Counted from the stretch's first letter, positions 1 to 6,990 are shown. The stretch: DNA of 11,014 bases from Actinomycetes bacterium (GCA_021777285.1 JAJYDR010000077.1:1-11014), one strand, 5' to 3'. The notes: generated by a model not told the origin, from the sequence alone. Translations and numbers: made by a program.

Positions 1-259
1 CGCCCTGAATGAGATCGTCGCTGTCCATGTAGCCGTTGACGGTGTGATCGTGCAGTCCGTAACGCCGGATGAAGTTGCGAGCGATGCGTTGGGTCTCGGC
101 AATGCCGTCAACGTCGGCGTCAACGTTGGGCTGGTCGACGAGCTGGACGCTCGACTCGGGATTGATCGTCGGGGCGTACTGCCCGCCGTCTCTGGTGCCC
201 TTCGGTTGTCGCGGTTGAGCGGAGGTTGTTGAAGCGGTGCGGTGTCGATTTTCTCCCAT
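1..259 (-). CDS. Partial protein with sigma-70 region 2-like stretch (5' end only)
   Basis: The first 86 codons of a minus-strand gene that runs off the left edge of the window. The frame opens with ATG at 259-257 (MGENRHRTASTTSAQ) and has an in-frame stop not far upstream, so the start is well bounded. Residues about 19-32 read PKGTRDGGQYAPTI, like the 'GTxxGGQFAPT' N-terminal tails common on actinobacterial plasmid, phage and conjugative-element proteins. The end of the visible part (RNFIRRYGLHD... then MDSDDLIQG) resembles sigma-70 region 2, where a 'DDLIQEG' motif follows an Arg-rich helix. Codon third positions are GC-rich as in a real gene. The sigma-like identity is inferred from this short stretch; any other mobile-element DNA-binding protein remains possible. 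No convincing ribosome site is seen: AAGG sits only one base before ATG. The start codon lies inside a perfect inverted repeat. Confidence 0.6.
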   Translation of the reverse strand, partial: MGENRHRTASTTSAQPRQPKGTRDGGQYAPTINPESSVQLVDQPNVDADVDGIAETQRIARNFIRRYGLHDHTVNGYMDSDDLIQG

Positions 260-285
260 ACCTTGTGAGATGGGAGAAAATCGAC
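244..285. repeat. Perfect 16-bp inverted repeat over the start codon
   Basis: Arms 244-259 (GTCGATTTTCTCCCAT) and 270-285 are exact reverse complements, separated by 10 bases. The left arm holds the start codon and first five codons of the minus-strand gene. In that gene's mRNA the hairpin would pair the ATG with its own 5' leader and leave an AAGG in the loop. Neither arm is followed by a T-run, so it is not an ordinary terminator. It could be an operator, a recombinase or replication-protein site, or a translational switch. Confidence 0.85.
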
Positions 286-365
286 AAAATCACCAGATTT
301 CTTCAGAGAGTTTGAGAAGCTTTGGTTTCGACGCGCGGCGGCGAGGCCGTAATGCCCCAAAACCC

Positions 366-394
366 TTGTAATTACTGGCGTTTGGGACTAAACT
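366..394 (+). promoter_or_regulatory. Promoter for the VbhA-Fic operon
   Basis: TTGTAA at 366-371 and TAAACT at 389-394 are spaced by 17 bases, which fits a housekeeping sigma-70 promoter. Transcription would start near 401, giving a 19-base leader before the ATG at 420. An 8-base palindrome GTAATTAC (368-375) overlaps the -35 box and is a candidate operator for self-repression, as is common in TA operons; that role is inferred. Confidence 0.5.
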
Positions 395-419
395 GGTGAC
401 TGAACGAGAGGGATGGCGA

Positions 420-647
420 ATGTCCGCAGAATCGACCGGAGTTGGCCGTCTGGCCCTCGACGAGGGCTGGCCTAGTCTCTTCAACGACCTCCCCGCTGCC
501 GATCGCTACTTGATAACTCAGACCGTCGCTGCTGGTTGGCACGAGGGCTGGACGCCGAATCGCGAGGACGTCCGGTGCCTCGTTGAGTTCCACCGCGGCG
601 AGATTGACTTCGACGAATACCGCAACCGGGTTCTCGCGAAGCACTAA
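420..647 (+). CDS. VbhA-type antitoxin of a Fic toxin
   Basis: A 75-residue protein directly upstream of the Fic gene in the same frame and direction. In the VbhA/VbhT class a small separate antitoxin places a glutamate in the Fic active site and blocks ATP. The family motif is [S/T]xxxE[G/N]; here residues 38-43 read AGWHEG, so the key Glu42 and Gly43 are kept but the Ser/Thr position is Ala38. The following stretch (TPNREDVRCLVEFHRGEIDFDEY, in two parts: helix then 'GEI.FDEY') matches the VbhA-family layout. ATG at 420 is chosen because GAGAGGG (406-412) lies 7 bases before it and the predicted transcript begins near 401, after the alternative GTG at 396. It ends 6 bases before the toxin start, so the two are cotranscribed. 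Function is inferred from motif plus partner. Confidence 0.75.
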   Translation: MSAESTGVGRLALDEGWPSLFNDLPAADRYLITQTVAAGWHEGWTPNREDVRCLVEFHRGEIDFDEYRNRVLAKH

Positions 648-653
648 CCGACG

Positions 654-1286
654 TTGGTTCGCAGCGCGAAAGACGACTGGGACTCGTACCTCTGGGAATC
701 CGGCGGCACGGTGCTTCGCAATCGACTGGACATTCACAACCACGACGAACTGAGCCGGGTCGAACACGTGCTGGTGACCGGACGCACCGACCAACTCCAC
801 CGCGGTGATGTCCTGGTGCCCAGGACCTTCGATCTCGAGCACCAACGGACGATTCACCGCCACCTGTTTGGTGACGTCTACGACTGGGCCGGCGAACTGC
901 GTTCGGTTGAGTTGTACAAGGACTCGCTGGTCCCGTTCGCGACGCCGTCAGACATTCCTCGCGTCACCGATGCCGCCGCGCAGATCGTCAGATCGACGCC
1001 CTGGGGCGAGTTGGGGCGAGACGACTTCGCCGAGCGAATGTCGGACGTGTTCGCGTGGATCAACTATGCGCATCCGTTCCGTGAGGGCAACGGACGCACC
1101 GCCAAGGTGTTCCTAATGCACGTCGCGGAACTGTCGCGTTACCGGTTGCGCTTCGACCTCGTCGAGCCGGACCGTTGGAACCTCGCTTCGATGTACACAC
1201 TCCCCGATCGACAGAGCACCACGCCGGTTCCGGCGCTCATGGTCCCGGTGTTCACCGAGATATCTGAGCTGCGCGACAGGTCATAG
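654..1286 (+). CDS. fic: Fic-domain AMP-transferase toxin
   Basis: A 210-residue Fic protein. Fic enzymes move AMP (or another NMP) from a nucleotide to a hydroxyl side chain of a target protein, shutting it down. The active-site loop HPFREGNGRTAK is at residues 140-151: His140 is the catalytic base and GNGR binds phosphate. Other family landmarks are WDSYLW (9-14), LRNRL (21-25), and LFGDVYDWAGELR (71-83), the beta-hairpin side of the fold. The usual motif ends in a second Arg (HxFx[D/E]GNGRxxR); here it is Lys151. The only in-frame start after the antitoxin stop (645-647) that keeps the N-terminal helix is TTG at 654; no clear Shine-Dalgarno is seen, so translation may be coupled to the antitoxin. 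Length is normal for a compact class I Fic toxin. The identification is firm; target and nucleotide are unknown. Confidence 0.92.
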   Translation: MVRSAKDDWDSYLWESGGTVLRNRLDIHNHDELSRVEHVLVTGRTDQLHRGDVLVPRTFDLEHQRTIHRHLFGDVYDWAGELRSVELYKDSLVPFATPSDIPRVTDAAAQIVRSTPWGELGRDDFAERMSDVFAWINYAHPFREGNGRTAKVFLMHVAELSRYRLRFDLVEPDRWNLASMYTLPDRQSTTPVPALMVPVFTEISELRDRS

Positions 1287-1368
1287 GAACTGGATCTAGC
1301 GAACCTTCGTCTTCCTGCGTTTCTCTATCCGATTTGTGACGCCGTCGGGTGGCAGGCGTACCACCGTT

Positions 1369-1408
1369 CCGATTGAGCACGACGACGAGGTCGGAGATGC
1401 TCAATCGG
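1369..1408. terminator. Inverted repeat between convergent genes
   Basis: Perfect 11-bp arms CCGATTGAGCA (1369-1379) and its complement (1398-1408) around an 18-base loop. The right arm contains the HEPN gene's stop codon. The position between the ends of fic (+) and the HEPN gene (-) suggests a two-way transcription stop, but there is no U-tract and the loop is long, so a protein-binding site is also possible. Confidence 0.4.
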
Positions 1409-2420
1409 TGCCGTCGAAGGAAGCGCCCGGGGCGAGCACCCGGAAGATGAGGGCGTGTGCCGCCATCGCCAGGGGCCGCACCACACCGGAGAGAAACTCG
1501 TAGACGTCATCGTCGGGGTCACCGTGGAGCACCGGCGTGATCACGCCATCGATGTCGTGGAACATGATGGTCAGCGGACTCACGGCACCGAGTGATGCCT
1601 CGAAGCCGAGGAGACTCGCGGCGTGTGCCGTCTTGCTGCGAGAGTCGTAGATGGAGTCGATGAGGCGTTTGACATTGTCTCCACTCATGACAGCACCGAG
1701 CGTCGTCGAGACGCGTGTGCGGGAGCCTGCGTCGCTGGCGATCGTGATCCCCAGCGAGTCCAGTGCCCGCGGCGATTGTGACAGTGCCTCAACGGCGCTC
1801 ACATAAGCAACGACGGCGAAAGAGGGGTGACGAGACTGAAGCACGAGCCCTTCGTGCCAGGCAAGGGCCGCGTTCCAGATGCGAGCGTCCTGCTCCAGGA
1901 GCGTCCAGGCGTCCCCCATCCATGACGGCAACCGCCTCGGTGGATATGCGTCCGGGTTATCGGCGATGAGCCGCAGAGCCAGCGGCGGATCGAAGATCTC
2001 ATCGGGAGGAGGTGGCCACGACTCGGGCACCCTCGGCGGCTTGGCCTGGCTGCGGAACGGGGCGCTCCGCACGACCCACGGCTCCTTCCACGCAACCGAG
2101 AAGAGCACGGCCGCCCGGACGACCCGAGTCGCCGTGGCGACGTCGTGCTCCAGATGTACGTCGGCCGAGGTCGTGCCTTCCACGAGGATCGGCCAGGACT
2201 CGTGCTCGATGATGTCGTCGAGCGCGAGCGGTTCGCTGCGGTCGTACTCGACGAAAAGTTGGCCCCCGGGAACGAGCCGAACGTCGCCGAGGGTTTCCGA
2301 CTCCGCCAGGCGCCGGGTCTTGTCGTGCGGCGTCTGGTCCACCACAGCCGCTATTGGTCGCGGTGACGGCCCGACGATCGCCCACCAGTCGTCGGCCGTG
2401 TACGCCTGCGCTCCTGTCAC
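1401..2420 (-). CDS. HEPN-domain protein, Apea-like
   Basis: A soluble protein of 339 residues if it starts at GTG 2420-2418, two bases after the M48-like stop at 2423. An ATG at 2516 in the same frame would add 32 residues, but these overlap the C-terminal coding region of the M48-like gene and look Pro/Gly/Ala-rich, so GTG is preferred. No signal peptide or membrane segment is seen. The C-terminal half has a helical region (AVVAYVSAVEALS) followed by IYDSRSKTAHAA, with an R-x4-H motif (Arg261-His266). This is the HEPN RNase signature, in the arrangement typical of Apea-like HEPN proteins, some of which act in phage defence. The N-terminal half (DDWWAIVGP...) is not recognised. It is the last gene of a minus-strand set behind hsdR and the M48-like remnant, pointing to an accessory or defence role. 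RNase activity is inferred from the motif only. Confidence 0.6.
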   Translation of the reverse strand: MTGAQAYTADDWWAIVGPSPRPIAAVVDQTPHDKTRRLAESETLGDVRLVPGGQLFVEYDRSEPLALDDIIEHESWPILVEGTTSADVHLEHDVATATRVVRAAVLFSVAWKEPWVVRSAPFRSQAKPPRVPESWPPPPDEIFDPPLALRLIADNPDAYPPRRLPSWMGDAWTLLEQDARIWNAALAWHEGLVLQSRHPSFAVVAYVSAVEALSQSPRALDSLGITIASDAGSRTRVSTTLGAVMSGDNVKRLIDSIYDSRSKTAHAASLLGFEASLGAVSPLTIMFHDIDGVITPVLHGDPDDDVYEFLSGVVRPLAMAAHALIFRVLAPGASFDGTD

Positions 2421-2422
2421 AC

Positions 2423-2874
2423 CTACGGCTTCCGCCAGAACAGGAAGATGCGCCGCAGCTCGGCCCGCGGGTGCGTCACCGCCATGGCGGTCCCCACCCG
2501 GTGCGCCCGGTCTCAAACGCTCCCATCGTCAGGAGCCCCCAGTTGAGCGGTGCGCCAAGCCCTATCTCCATTGCGGCGGCATCCGCCTCGTATTCGTAGC
2601 GTCGCTCGGACGGGCCGACGATCGGGGCCACGACGAACTTGGTTATCACCCACGTCGGCCACGCGATGAGCCAGCCGACGACGGCGAGAAGACAACGCGC
2701 AAGCTGTATCCCGAGGGCCTCCGGCGTCGTCACCTGGGGCCGTGCTCCAGCGAGCCACATCCCGAGGGCGTAAGTGGGCGCCATCGGAAGAGCGGCAACC
2801 CAGGTGATCCGCAAACCCACGGCGTCACACTCTCCCAATTGAGTATCACGAGAGGTGTCCAACATGAACCTCAC
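2423..2874 (-). pseudogene. M48 peptidase-like membrane protein, truncated and frameshifted
   Basis: The frame starts with GTG at 2874, overlapping the hsdR stop by four bases (GTGA), or with ATG at 2865. It encodes two hydrophobic segments (about residues 20-45 and 62-90), then RRYEYEADAAAMEIG. In M48 (HtpX-like) peptidases such a segment follows two membrane helices and supplies the third zinc ligand (E-x3-D). The first frame ends at TGA 2476-2478, after FETGRTGW. Another frame, open from about 2485 to the TAG at 2423-2425, reads AVTHPRAELRRIFLFWRKP, the usual 'THP...R' M48 tail. The gene is therefore broken by a one-base-type shift near 2490. The HExxH zinc site that should precede the first helix is absent, because hsdR coding DNA lies there. 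So it is an inactive remnant, or a short membrane protein that has lost its catalytic half. Confidence 0.55.
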
Positions 2875-4307
2875 GCTTCCTGACGGAGCCGTTGGTACAA
2901 ACGAGTCGCGTACAAGTCCATGAGCGCCGTTCGAAACTCCTTGTCGTCGAGAATGCGCTTGTAAATTGTCTCATTCTCGTCCATCCGACCCATGACGGTC
3001 TCTAGGAACCTCCGGTTGAAGACCAGTCGGAAATTATCGAACACGTTGTTCTTGGCCTGGTCCACCACGTCTTCGTCAGCCGCCCACGTCTCTTCAAACT
3101 GGTCGAAGAGAAGTTGGTCCTGCTCGTTCAGGTTCATACCGAAACGTTCGTTCAGCATTTGGATGATTGCCGACAGACTCTCCTTGTCCGCCACCCATTG
3201 AGGACCCTTGCCGGAGTAGATGGCCTTCACTTCACCCTCCCCTTCGTCCACGCTCAGTGATCCCTTCGATGTCTGCTCAATACGAAGGTGGGTGAGCTTC
3301 ACCTCGGCGCCGATGTCGATACCCTCCACTTCACTTCGAGGTAGTCGGGATTCGAGGGCTCGCGCGTAGAGATAGTCACGTTCAAGCGTCGCGTCGGTGA
3401 AACTCACGATCTGAGCGATGAAGCCGTAGATGGATATGTACCTTCCGATCAACTCGCGGAAGTCGTCCTGATCCTCAAGGTCAAGTGCCTCGAAGCGAGT
3501 GAGCGCTGGGTCCAGTGTGGCGTAGACCTTGGCATGATTGTCAACCCGACGACCGGCCAACAATTCGTTGACGGCTGGCTCAACCTCGTCTTCGTGCACT
3601 ACCGACGAACTCATGAAGGCACGGTGAGTGTCCCACAGCAAGTTCGGATCAGTGGGGATGGCCTCGGTCCGCTCGAACCAGGGCGCGAAGGCCCGCTCGA
3701 TATCAAAGGTCTTGTTGCGAAAGTCCAGAACGAAGGTGTTATCTTTGCCATCCATCGTGCGATTGAGCCGCGAGAGCGTTTGCACGGCGTTGAGACCAGT
3801 GAGCACCTTATCGACGTACATAGTGTGCAACAGAGGCTGGTCGAAACCGGTTTGGAATTTTTCGGCGACGATCAATACCTGGTAGTCATCACCGGCAAAA
3901 CGGTGCGCGGTCTCCTTCTCACCGAAGCCATTCATTCCCGATTCGGAGTAAATGATCGTGTCATCGATGACCTTGCCACTGAAGGCCACTAATGCCCGAA
4001 GGTCGAGGTACTTGTGCTCGTGGATGTACTTGTCGATGGCTTGCTTGTAGCGCACCGCGTGGAGTCGTGAGGAGGTGACGACCATTGCCTTCGCGTGGCC
4101 GTTGATCTTGGGCGCGGTGTGCTGACGGAAGTGTTCGACAATGATCTCGGCTTTCTGCGCGAGCTGGGTCGGGTGCAGCATGACGAATCTGGCGATCGCC
4201 GCTTTGGCCCTGGCTTTGTCATGATCGGGGTCGTCCTCGATCTTCTTCTCGATCCGGTAATACTGGCGTTCCGCACTTCTCGCACCCGATATCTCCCCCC
4301 AACTCAC
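2871..4307 (-). pseudogene. hsdR: Type I restriction enzyme R subunit, 3' half only
   Basis: HsdR is the DNA-translocating and cutting subunit of type I restriction enzymes, usually around 1000 residues. Only about the last 463 native residues remain. The second helicase lobe is clear: VVTSSR near 76-81, motif V EKFQTGFDQPLL (149-160) and motif VI QTLSRLNRT (176-184), followed by the long helical C-terminal domain ending YQRLRQEA. The nuclease domain, Walker A and DEAD-box are missing. The first 15 codons, from GTG 4307, come from the end of the insertion sequence; native HsdR resumes at 4262. The GTG overlaps the transposase stop by four bases, so the stump could still be translated by re-initiation. 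No hsdM or hsdS is present. The N-terminal half is nowhere in the window, and the DNA across the element encodes an unrelated EAL protein, so this is not a simple insertion. Confidence 0.9.
4263..4288. repeat. Left terminal inverted repeat of the insertion sequence
   Basis: Reading inward from 4263, 23 of 26 bases match the complement of 6409-6434, with the outer 18 identical. It lies immediately after the last native hsdR codon. Confidence 0.88.
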
Positions 4308-6007
4308 TTGGCCTCGCTCGACGCGTAGACCTCTGCCGGAACGTGGAGGAGTTCAAGGACCTGGAGTTGTAGGGGACTGAGTTCGGGGTCGAAGACCTGC
4401 GCGACTTCGTCACCGCTCATGAGGCGGTGGCGGGTGACGTCGTCGAAGATCTCGAGTACCCGCTCGGCGGAGGGCGCAGAGCAGTTGCGTAGTTCGGGAT
4501 AGAGGGCGATGCCCTTCAGTCCCTGCTCGCGCATCGCTCCGCGGATCTCGCGCTCGATGAGTGCCTCGGTAAGTTGGGCGAAGAAGTGGCATGTGAGTAG
4601 CGCCTCGATCCGGTGCGGAGTCTCCAGGTAGACGGGTGCGACCTCTTGGGGACCCTTGAGAACGTGGTGGCGGCGCTCGAGGTTCGGCTGGTAGCGGTAG
4701 GCGGCGAGCACCTTGGTCGGGGTCATCTCGGTGTCATTCGTTATGAGCGGGAACAGCCCATCGGTGCGCGCGTCGTAGGCGACAGTGTCGGCGTCCACCT
4801 GCGCGACGACGTGAAAGACGGTCTTTTGTTGGCGCCGGTAGCGGGTGTCTGAGCCGGGGCGCCCCCGTCTCTCCTGGGCGAAGGTCTCCTTGGTCTCCTC
4901 GGTGACCTTCGCGCGGACCCACCGCGTGGCTCGCGCTGCGTCGAGGGCTGCCGCCGCGGCCTCTTCGACGGCGACCGTGGTGCGAAGCCGTGACCGTGGA
5001 GCGACGAGGCGGGCTTCGAGCGCGTCGATCGCCGCGAGCCCGGCCTCGATGCGGGCGGCTCGCGCCGCCGCGTCACGCGCCGCCTTCTGGGACGAATGGA
5101 CCCAAATGACCCGGTAGCCGTCGGCCGAGGGCACCGGGGCGGGGAAGGTGAGCCAGACGCGCTCGGGGTCGTCGCGGCGCAGTCCGGGCAGGCGGTCCGC
5201 TTCCTCCCACGAGGGCGCGTGGGTCTGGATCCAGTCCTTGAACCACTTGTCCTCTCGCCGGCCGTGGGGGACGACGGTGACGAAGCGTCCGCCGTTCGAA
5301 GCGATGTGGCCCATCGCCTTTGACGAGCAGAGCTTGGCGTCCGCGACGTAGACGAAGTTCCTCTGGCCGAACAGCGCGACGAGCCCGTCCCAAGTCGGTA
5401 CGTGGGTCACGTCGTCGTTGGTGTTACCGTCGGCGATCCGTAGGGCAACCGGCACCGCACCGTCGGCCGAGATCGTGAGCACGTAGACGAGCTGGCGAAG
5501 ATCGGGGCGAAAATCCTTGTTATGACCAAAGGTGACGACCGGGGCCTTCACGCCGCCGCGCACCGTCGTCGCGTCGTCGTAGGCACCGCCGGTGAAGGTG
5601 ACCGTCGTCGAGTCGTTGTGTAGTTCCGAGCAGTCGATCCCAAAGGCGCGAACAGCACCCAGGACGGTCTCGGTGAGCAGGCTCGCGCGGTCAGCATCGA
5701 AGAGTCGGTCGAGGGCACGACCGACCCGGTCGTCGTTGAGCACCGAGGAGTCGACAAGACCGAGGAGTGCGGGTGCGTAGGGTTTCGCCCACTCACCAAG
5801 CGCGTAGAGCGGGCGATGGGAGCAGACGATGTTGCGCACCACGACGCCCACGACCGTGCCAGGCGCCACGCGCAGGCGAGCGTCGTGCGCGGGCAGGTAT
5901 CGCTCGAGGATCTCGTCGAGGCCGACGCGCTCGAGGAAGTGCGAGAGTACCGGCAGGCAGCCGAGCCGCTCGCTCGTGAGTTCGAACGGTCCGCCGCTTG
6001 ACACCAT
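4304..6007 (-). CDS. DDE transposase, IS1634/IS4-like
   Basis: A 567-residue transposase starting at ATG 6007-6005 (MVSSGGPFELTSERLG). The frame stays open upstream to 6205, but that part runs through the divergent partner gene and is not used. The catalytic triad can be placed: Asp132 in LHNDSTTVTF, Asp223 in VYVADAKLCS, and Glu444 in YRYQPNLERRHHVLK, the latter matching the IS4-superfamily Y-x2-R-x3-E-x6-K signature in form. The length and the long Ala/Arg-rich helical insertion between the second Asp and the Glu (about 305-395) fit the IS1634 group. The start codon sits in the palindrome at 6005-6036, suggesting self-repression. No Shine-Dalgarno is seen. The stop overlaps a GTG that leads into the hsdR stump. 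No frameshift or missing catalytic residue is seen. Confidence 0.9.
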   Translation of the reverse strand: MVSSGGPFELTSERLGCLPVLSHFLERVGLDEILERYLPAHDARLRVAPGTVVGVVVRNIVCSHRPLYALGEWAKPYAPALLGLVDSSVLNDDRVGRALDRLFDADRASLLTETVLGAVRAFGIDCSELHNDSTTVTFTGGAYDDATTVRGGVKAPVVTFGHNKDFRPDLRQLVYVLTISADGAVPVALRIADGNTNDDVTHVPTWDGLVALFGQRNFVYVADAKLCSSKAMGHIASNGGRFVTVVPHGRREDKWFKDWIQTHAPSWEEADRLPGLRRDDPERVWLTFPAPVPSADGYRVIWVHSSQKAARDAAARAARIEAGLAAIDALEARLVAPRSRLRTTVAVEEAAAAALDAARATRWVRAKVTEETKETFAQERRGRPGSDTRYRRQQKTVFHVVAQVDADTVAYDARTDGLFPLITNDTEMTPTKVLAAYRYQPNLERRHHVLKGPQEVAPVYLETPHRIEALLTCHFFAQLTEALIEREIRGAMREQGLKGIALYPELRNCSAPSAERVLEIFDDVTRHRLMSGDEVAQVFDPELSPLQLQVLELLHVPAEVYASSEAK

Positions 6008-6036
6008 GTCTGTCGCTGTATAGTGTGACAGACATG
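5998..6036. promoter_or_regulatory. Palindromic operator and divergent promoter inside the IS
   Basis: A perfect 10-bp inverted repeat, CATGTCTGTC (6005-6014) and GACAGACATG (6027-6036), encloses 12 bases holding TATAGT (6019-6024). On the plus strand a perfect TTGACA lies at 5998-6003, spaced 15 bases from TATAGT or 17 from TAGTGT. On the minus strand TATACA (6022-6017) lies just upstream of the transposase ATG. The palindrome would cover both promoters, so a bound protein could shut off both genes. Confidence 0.6.
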
Positions 6037-6065
6037 AAGCGGTGGATACCTGCCCGAGGGGCATC

Positions 6066-6407
6066 GTGAGTCGGCGCGAAGAGACGCGCATCGCCGAGAC
6101 CCGCCGCGCGCTGGTGGCGTTGCTGAGCGGGGATGGCCACCTCCTTCCCGGTGGGGTCATCGAGCGCATGATGGGCTGCGGCAAGGCGAACTGTCGCTGC
6201 GGCACCGATCCTGGTGCGCTCCACGGGCCCTACCACCAGTGGGGCTACAGCCGAGGAGGCCGTCGCTACACCCGGCGGCTCTCCGACGCGCAGCTGGAGC
6301 GCTACGGGCCAGAGATCGAGCGAGGGCGCAAACTCATGGAACTACTGGCCGAGCTGGACGACGTTGAGCTCAGCCGTGTCGAACGAGCGGAGGGGTGGGG
6401 GGCGTAA
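6066..6407 (+). CDS. DUF6788-type IS accessory protein
   Basis: A 113-residue protein transcribed away from the transposase within the same element. It contains GGVIERMMGCGKANCRC, then HGPYHQWGYSRGGRRYTRRL, then an Arg/Glu-rich helix with LMELLAELDD. This is the layout of DUF6788 proteins, which often sit beside transposases: a Cys-Gly-Lys-x-Asn-Cys-x-Cys cluster followed by 'HGPYxxW'. The three cysteines suggest metal or nucleic-acid binding; no reaction is established. GTG at 6066 is preferred because GAGGGG (6056-6061) lies four bases before it; GTG at 6042 would add eight residues. It may be a regulator acting on the palindrome or a helper of transposition, but this is inference. Confidence 0.75.
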   Translation: MSRREETRIAETRRALVALLSGDGHLLPGGVIERMMGCGKANCRCGTDPGALHGPYHQWGYSRGGRRYTRRLSDAQLERYGPEIERGRKLMELLAELDDVELSRVERAEGWGA

Positions 6408-6408
6408 A

Positions 6409-6434
6409 CGGGGTCAAGAAGTGCGGAACGCCAG
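6409..6434. repeat. Right terminal inverted repeat of the insertion sequence
   Basis: Complementary to 4263-4288 (23/26, outer 18 identical). A GTG inside it (6421-6423) is in frame with the EAL fragment that follows. Confidence 0.88.
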
Positions 6435-6990
6435 CTACGTGGCCGTCAATCTCTCCGCCCGGCAGTTCTACGATCCGGACCTGTTGTCGATCGTTAAGGC
6501 GGCGCTCGCATCGAGCGGGCTCGCGCCCGGGCGACTGGTGCTGGAGATCACAGAGGGCGTCGCGCTCTTTGACATCGACGGGGCAGTCAGCGCGATCGAG
6601 CGTCTCAAACAACTCAACGTAAGGATGGCTCTAGATGACTTTGGGACCGGGTACTCATCACTCTCCTACTTGGCGAGGCTCAGTCCCGACATCGTCAAGA
6701 TCGACCGCAGCTTCATGAAACCCGTCACTGTGGACACTTCCGCGCAGCGGTTGCTCGAGGCGACAGTCCGACTCTGCCACAGCTTGGACATGGTCGTGCT
6801 GGCTGAGGGGGTCGAGACGCACGAACAACTCGCGCTGCTTTCTGATCTGGGGTGTGAGTTTGGGCAGGGCTATCTGTTCTCGCCGCCGGTGCCGGCATCG
6901 GAACTGCCGACACTGCGCGTTCTGGTACAACGGAACTGGGCCAGTCGGGCGCAGACACCACGACCCGTTGACACCGAGACAACTTTCTGA
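6421..6990 (+). pseudogene. EAL (c-di-GMP phosphodiesterase) domain fragment
   Basis: EAL domains hydrolyse cyclic-di-GMP, lowering this second messenger. The fragment begins at the IS end (native from about 6435) with YVAVNLSARQF and keeps most of the domain in order: the Asn of VNLSARQ, LEITEG, DDFGTGYSSLSYL with the Asp pair, DIVKIDRSFM with the Lys, VVLAEGVET with the general Glu, and GQGYLFSPP with the late Gln. Missing are the first part of the barrel with the EAL motif itself (metal-binding Glu and nearby substrate Arg) and any sensory or GGDEF domain. It should therefore be inactive as an enzyme. A GTG at 6421 inside the inverted repeat could start translation. The last codons (ETTF, stop) fall in the 42-bp direct repeat. 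It has no functional link to its neighbours. Confidence 0.88.

Larger units (their letters stand above)
4263..6434 (-). mobile_element. Insertion sequence, IS1634/IS4-like, with DUF6788 partner
   Basis: A 2172-bp element bounded by inverted repeats. The outer 18 bases are identical (CTGGCGTTCCGCACTTCT at the left end and its complement at the right), and 23 of the first 26 match. It carries a DDE transposase (minus) and a divergent DUF6788-type gene (plus). Bases outside the two ends (GTAATA on the left, CTACGT on the right) do not form a target-site duplication, and the flanks are internal pieces of two unrelated genes (hsdR and an EAL gene). This points to recombination between two copies or an adjacent deletion after insertion. 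Both genes and both ends look intact, so it may still move. Confidence 0.88.

Noticed and set aside
244..285. Intrinsic terminator
   Set aside because: Strong stem but no T-run on either strand, and one arm is coding sequence.
1879..2883. Long plus-strand open frame (334 codons)
   Set aside because: Antisense to the HEPN and M48-like genes, of low-complexity Arg/Ser/Pro composition with no recognisable motif, while the opposite strand carries clear domains.
4253..6444. Target-site duplication around the insertion sequence
   Set aside because: Bases just outside the two inverted repeats do not match at any length from 3 to 9.
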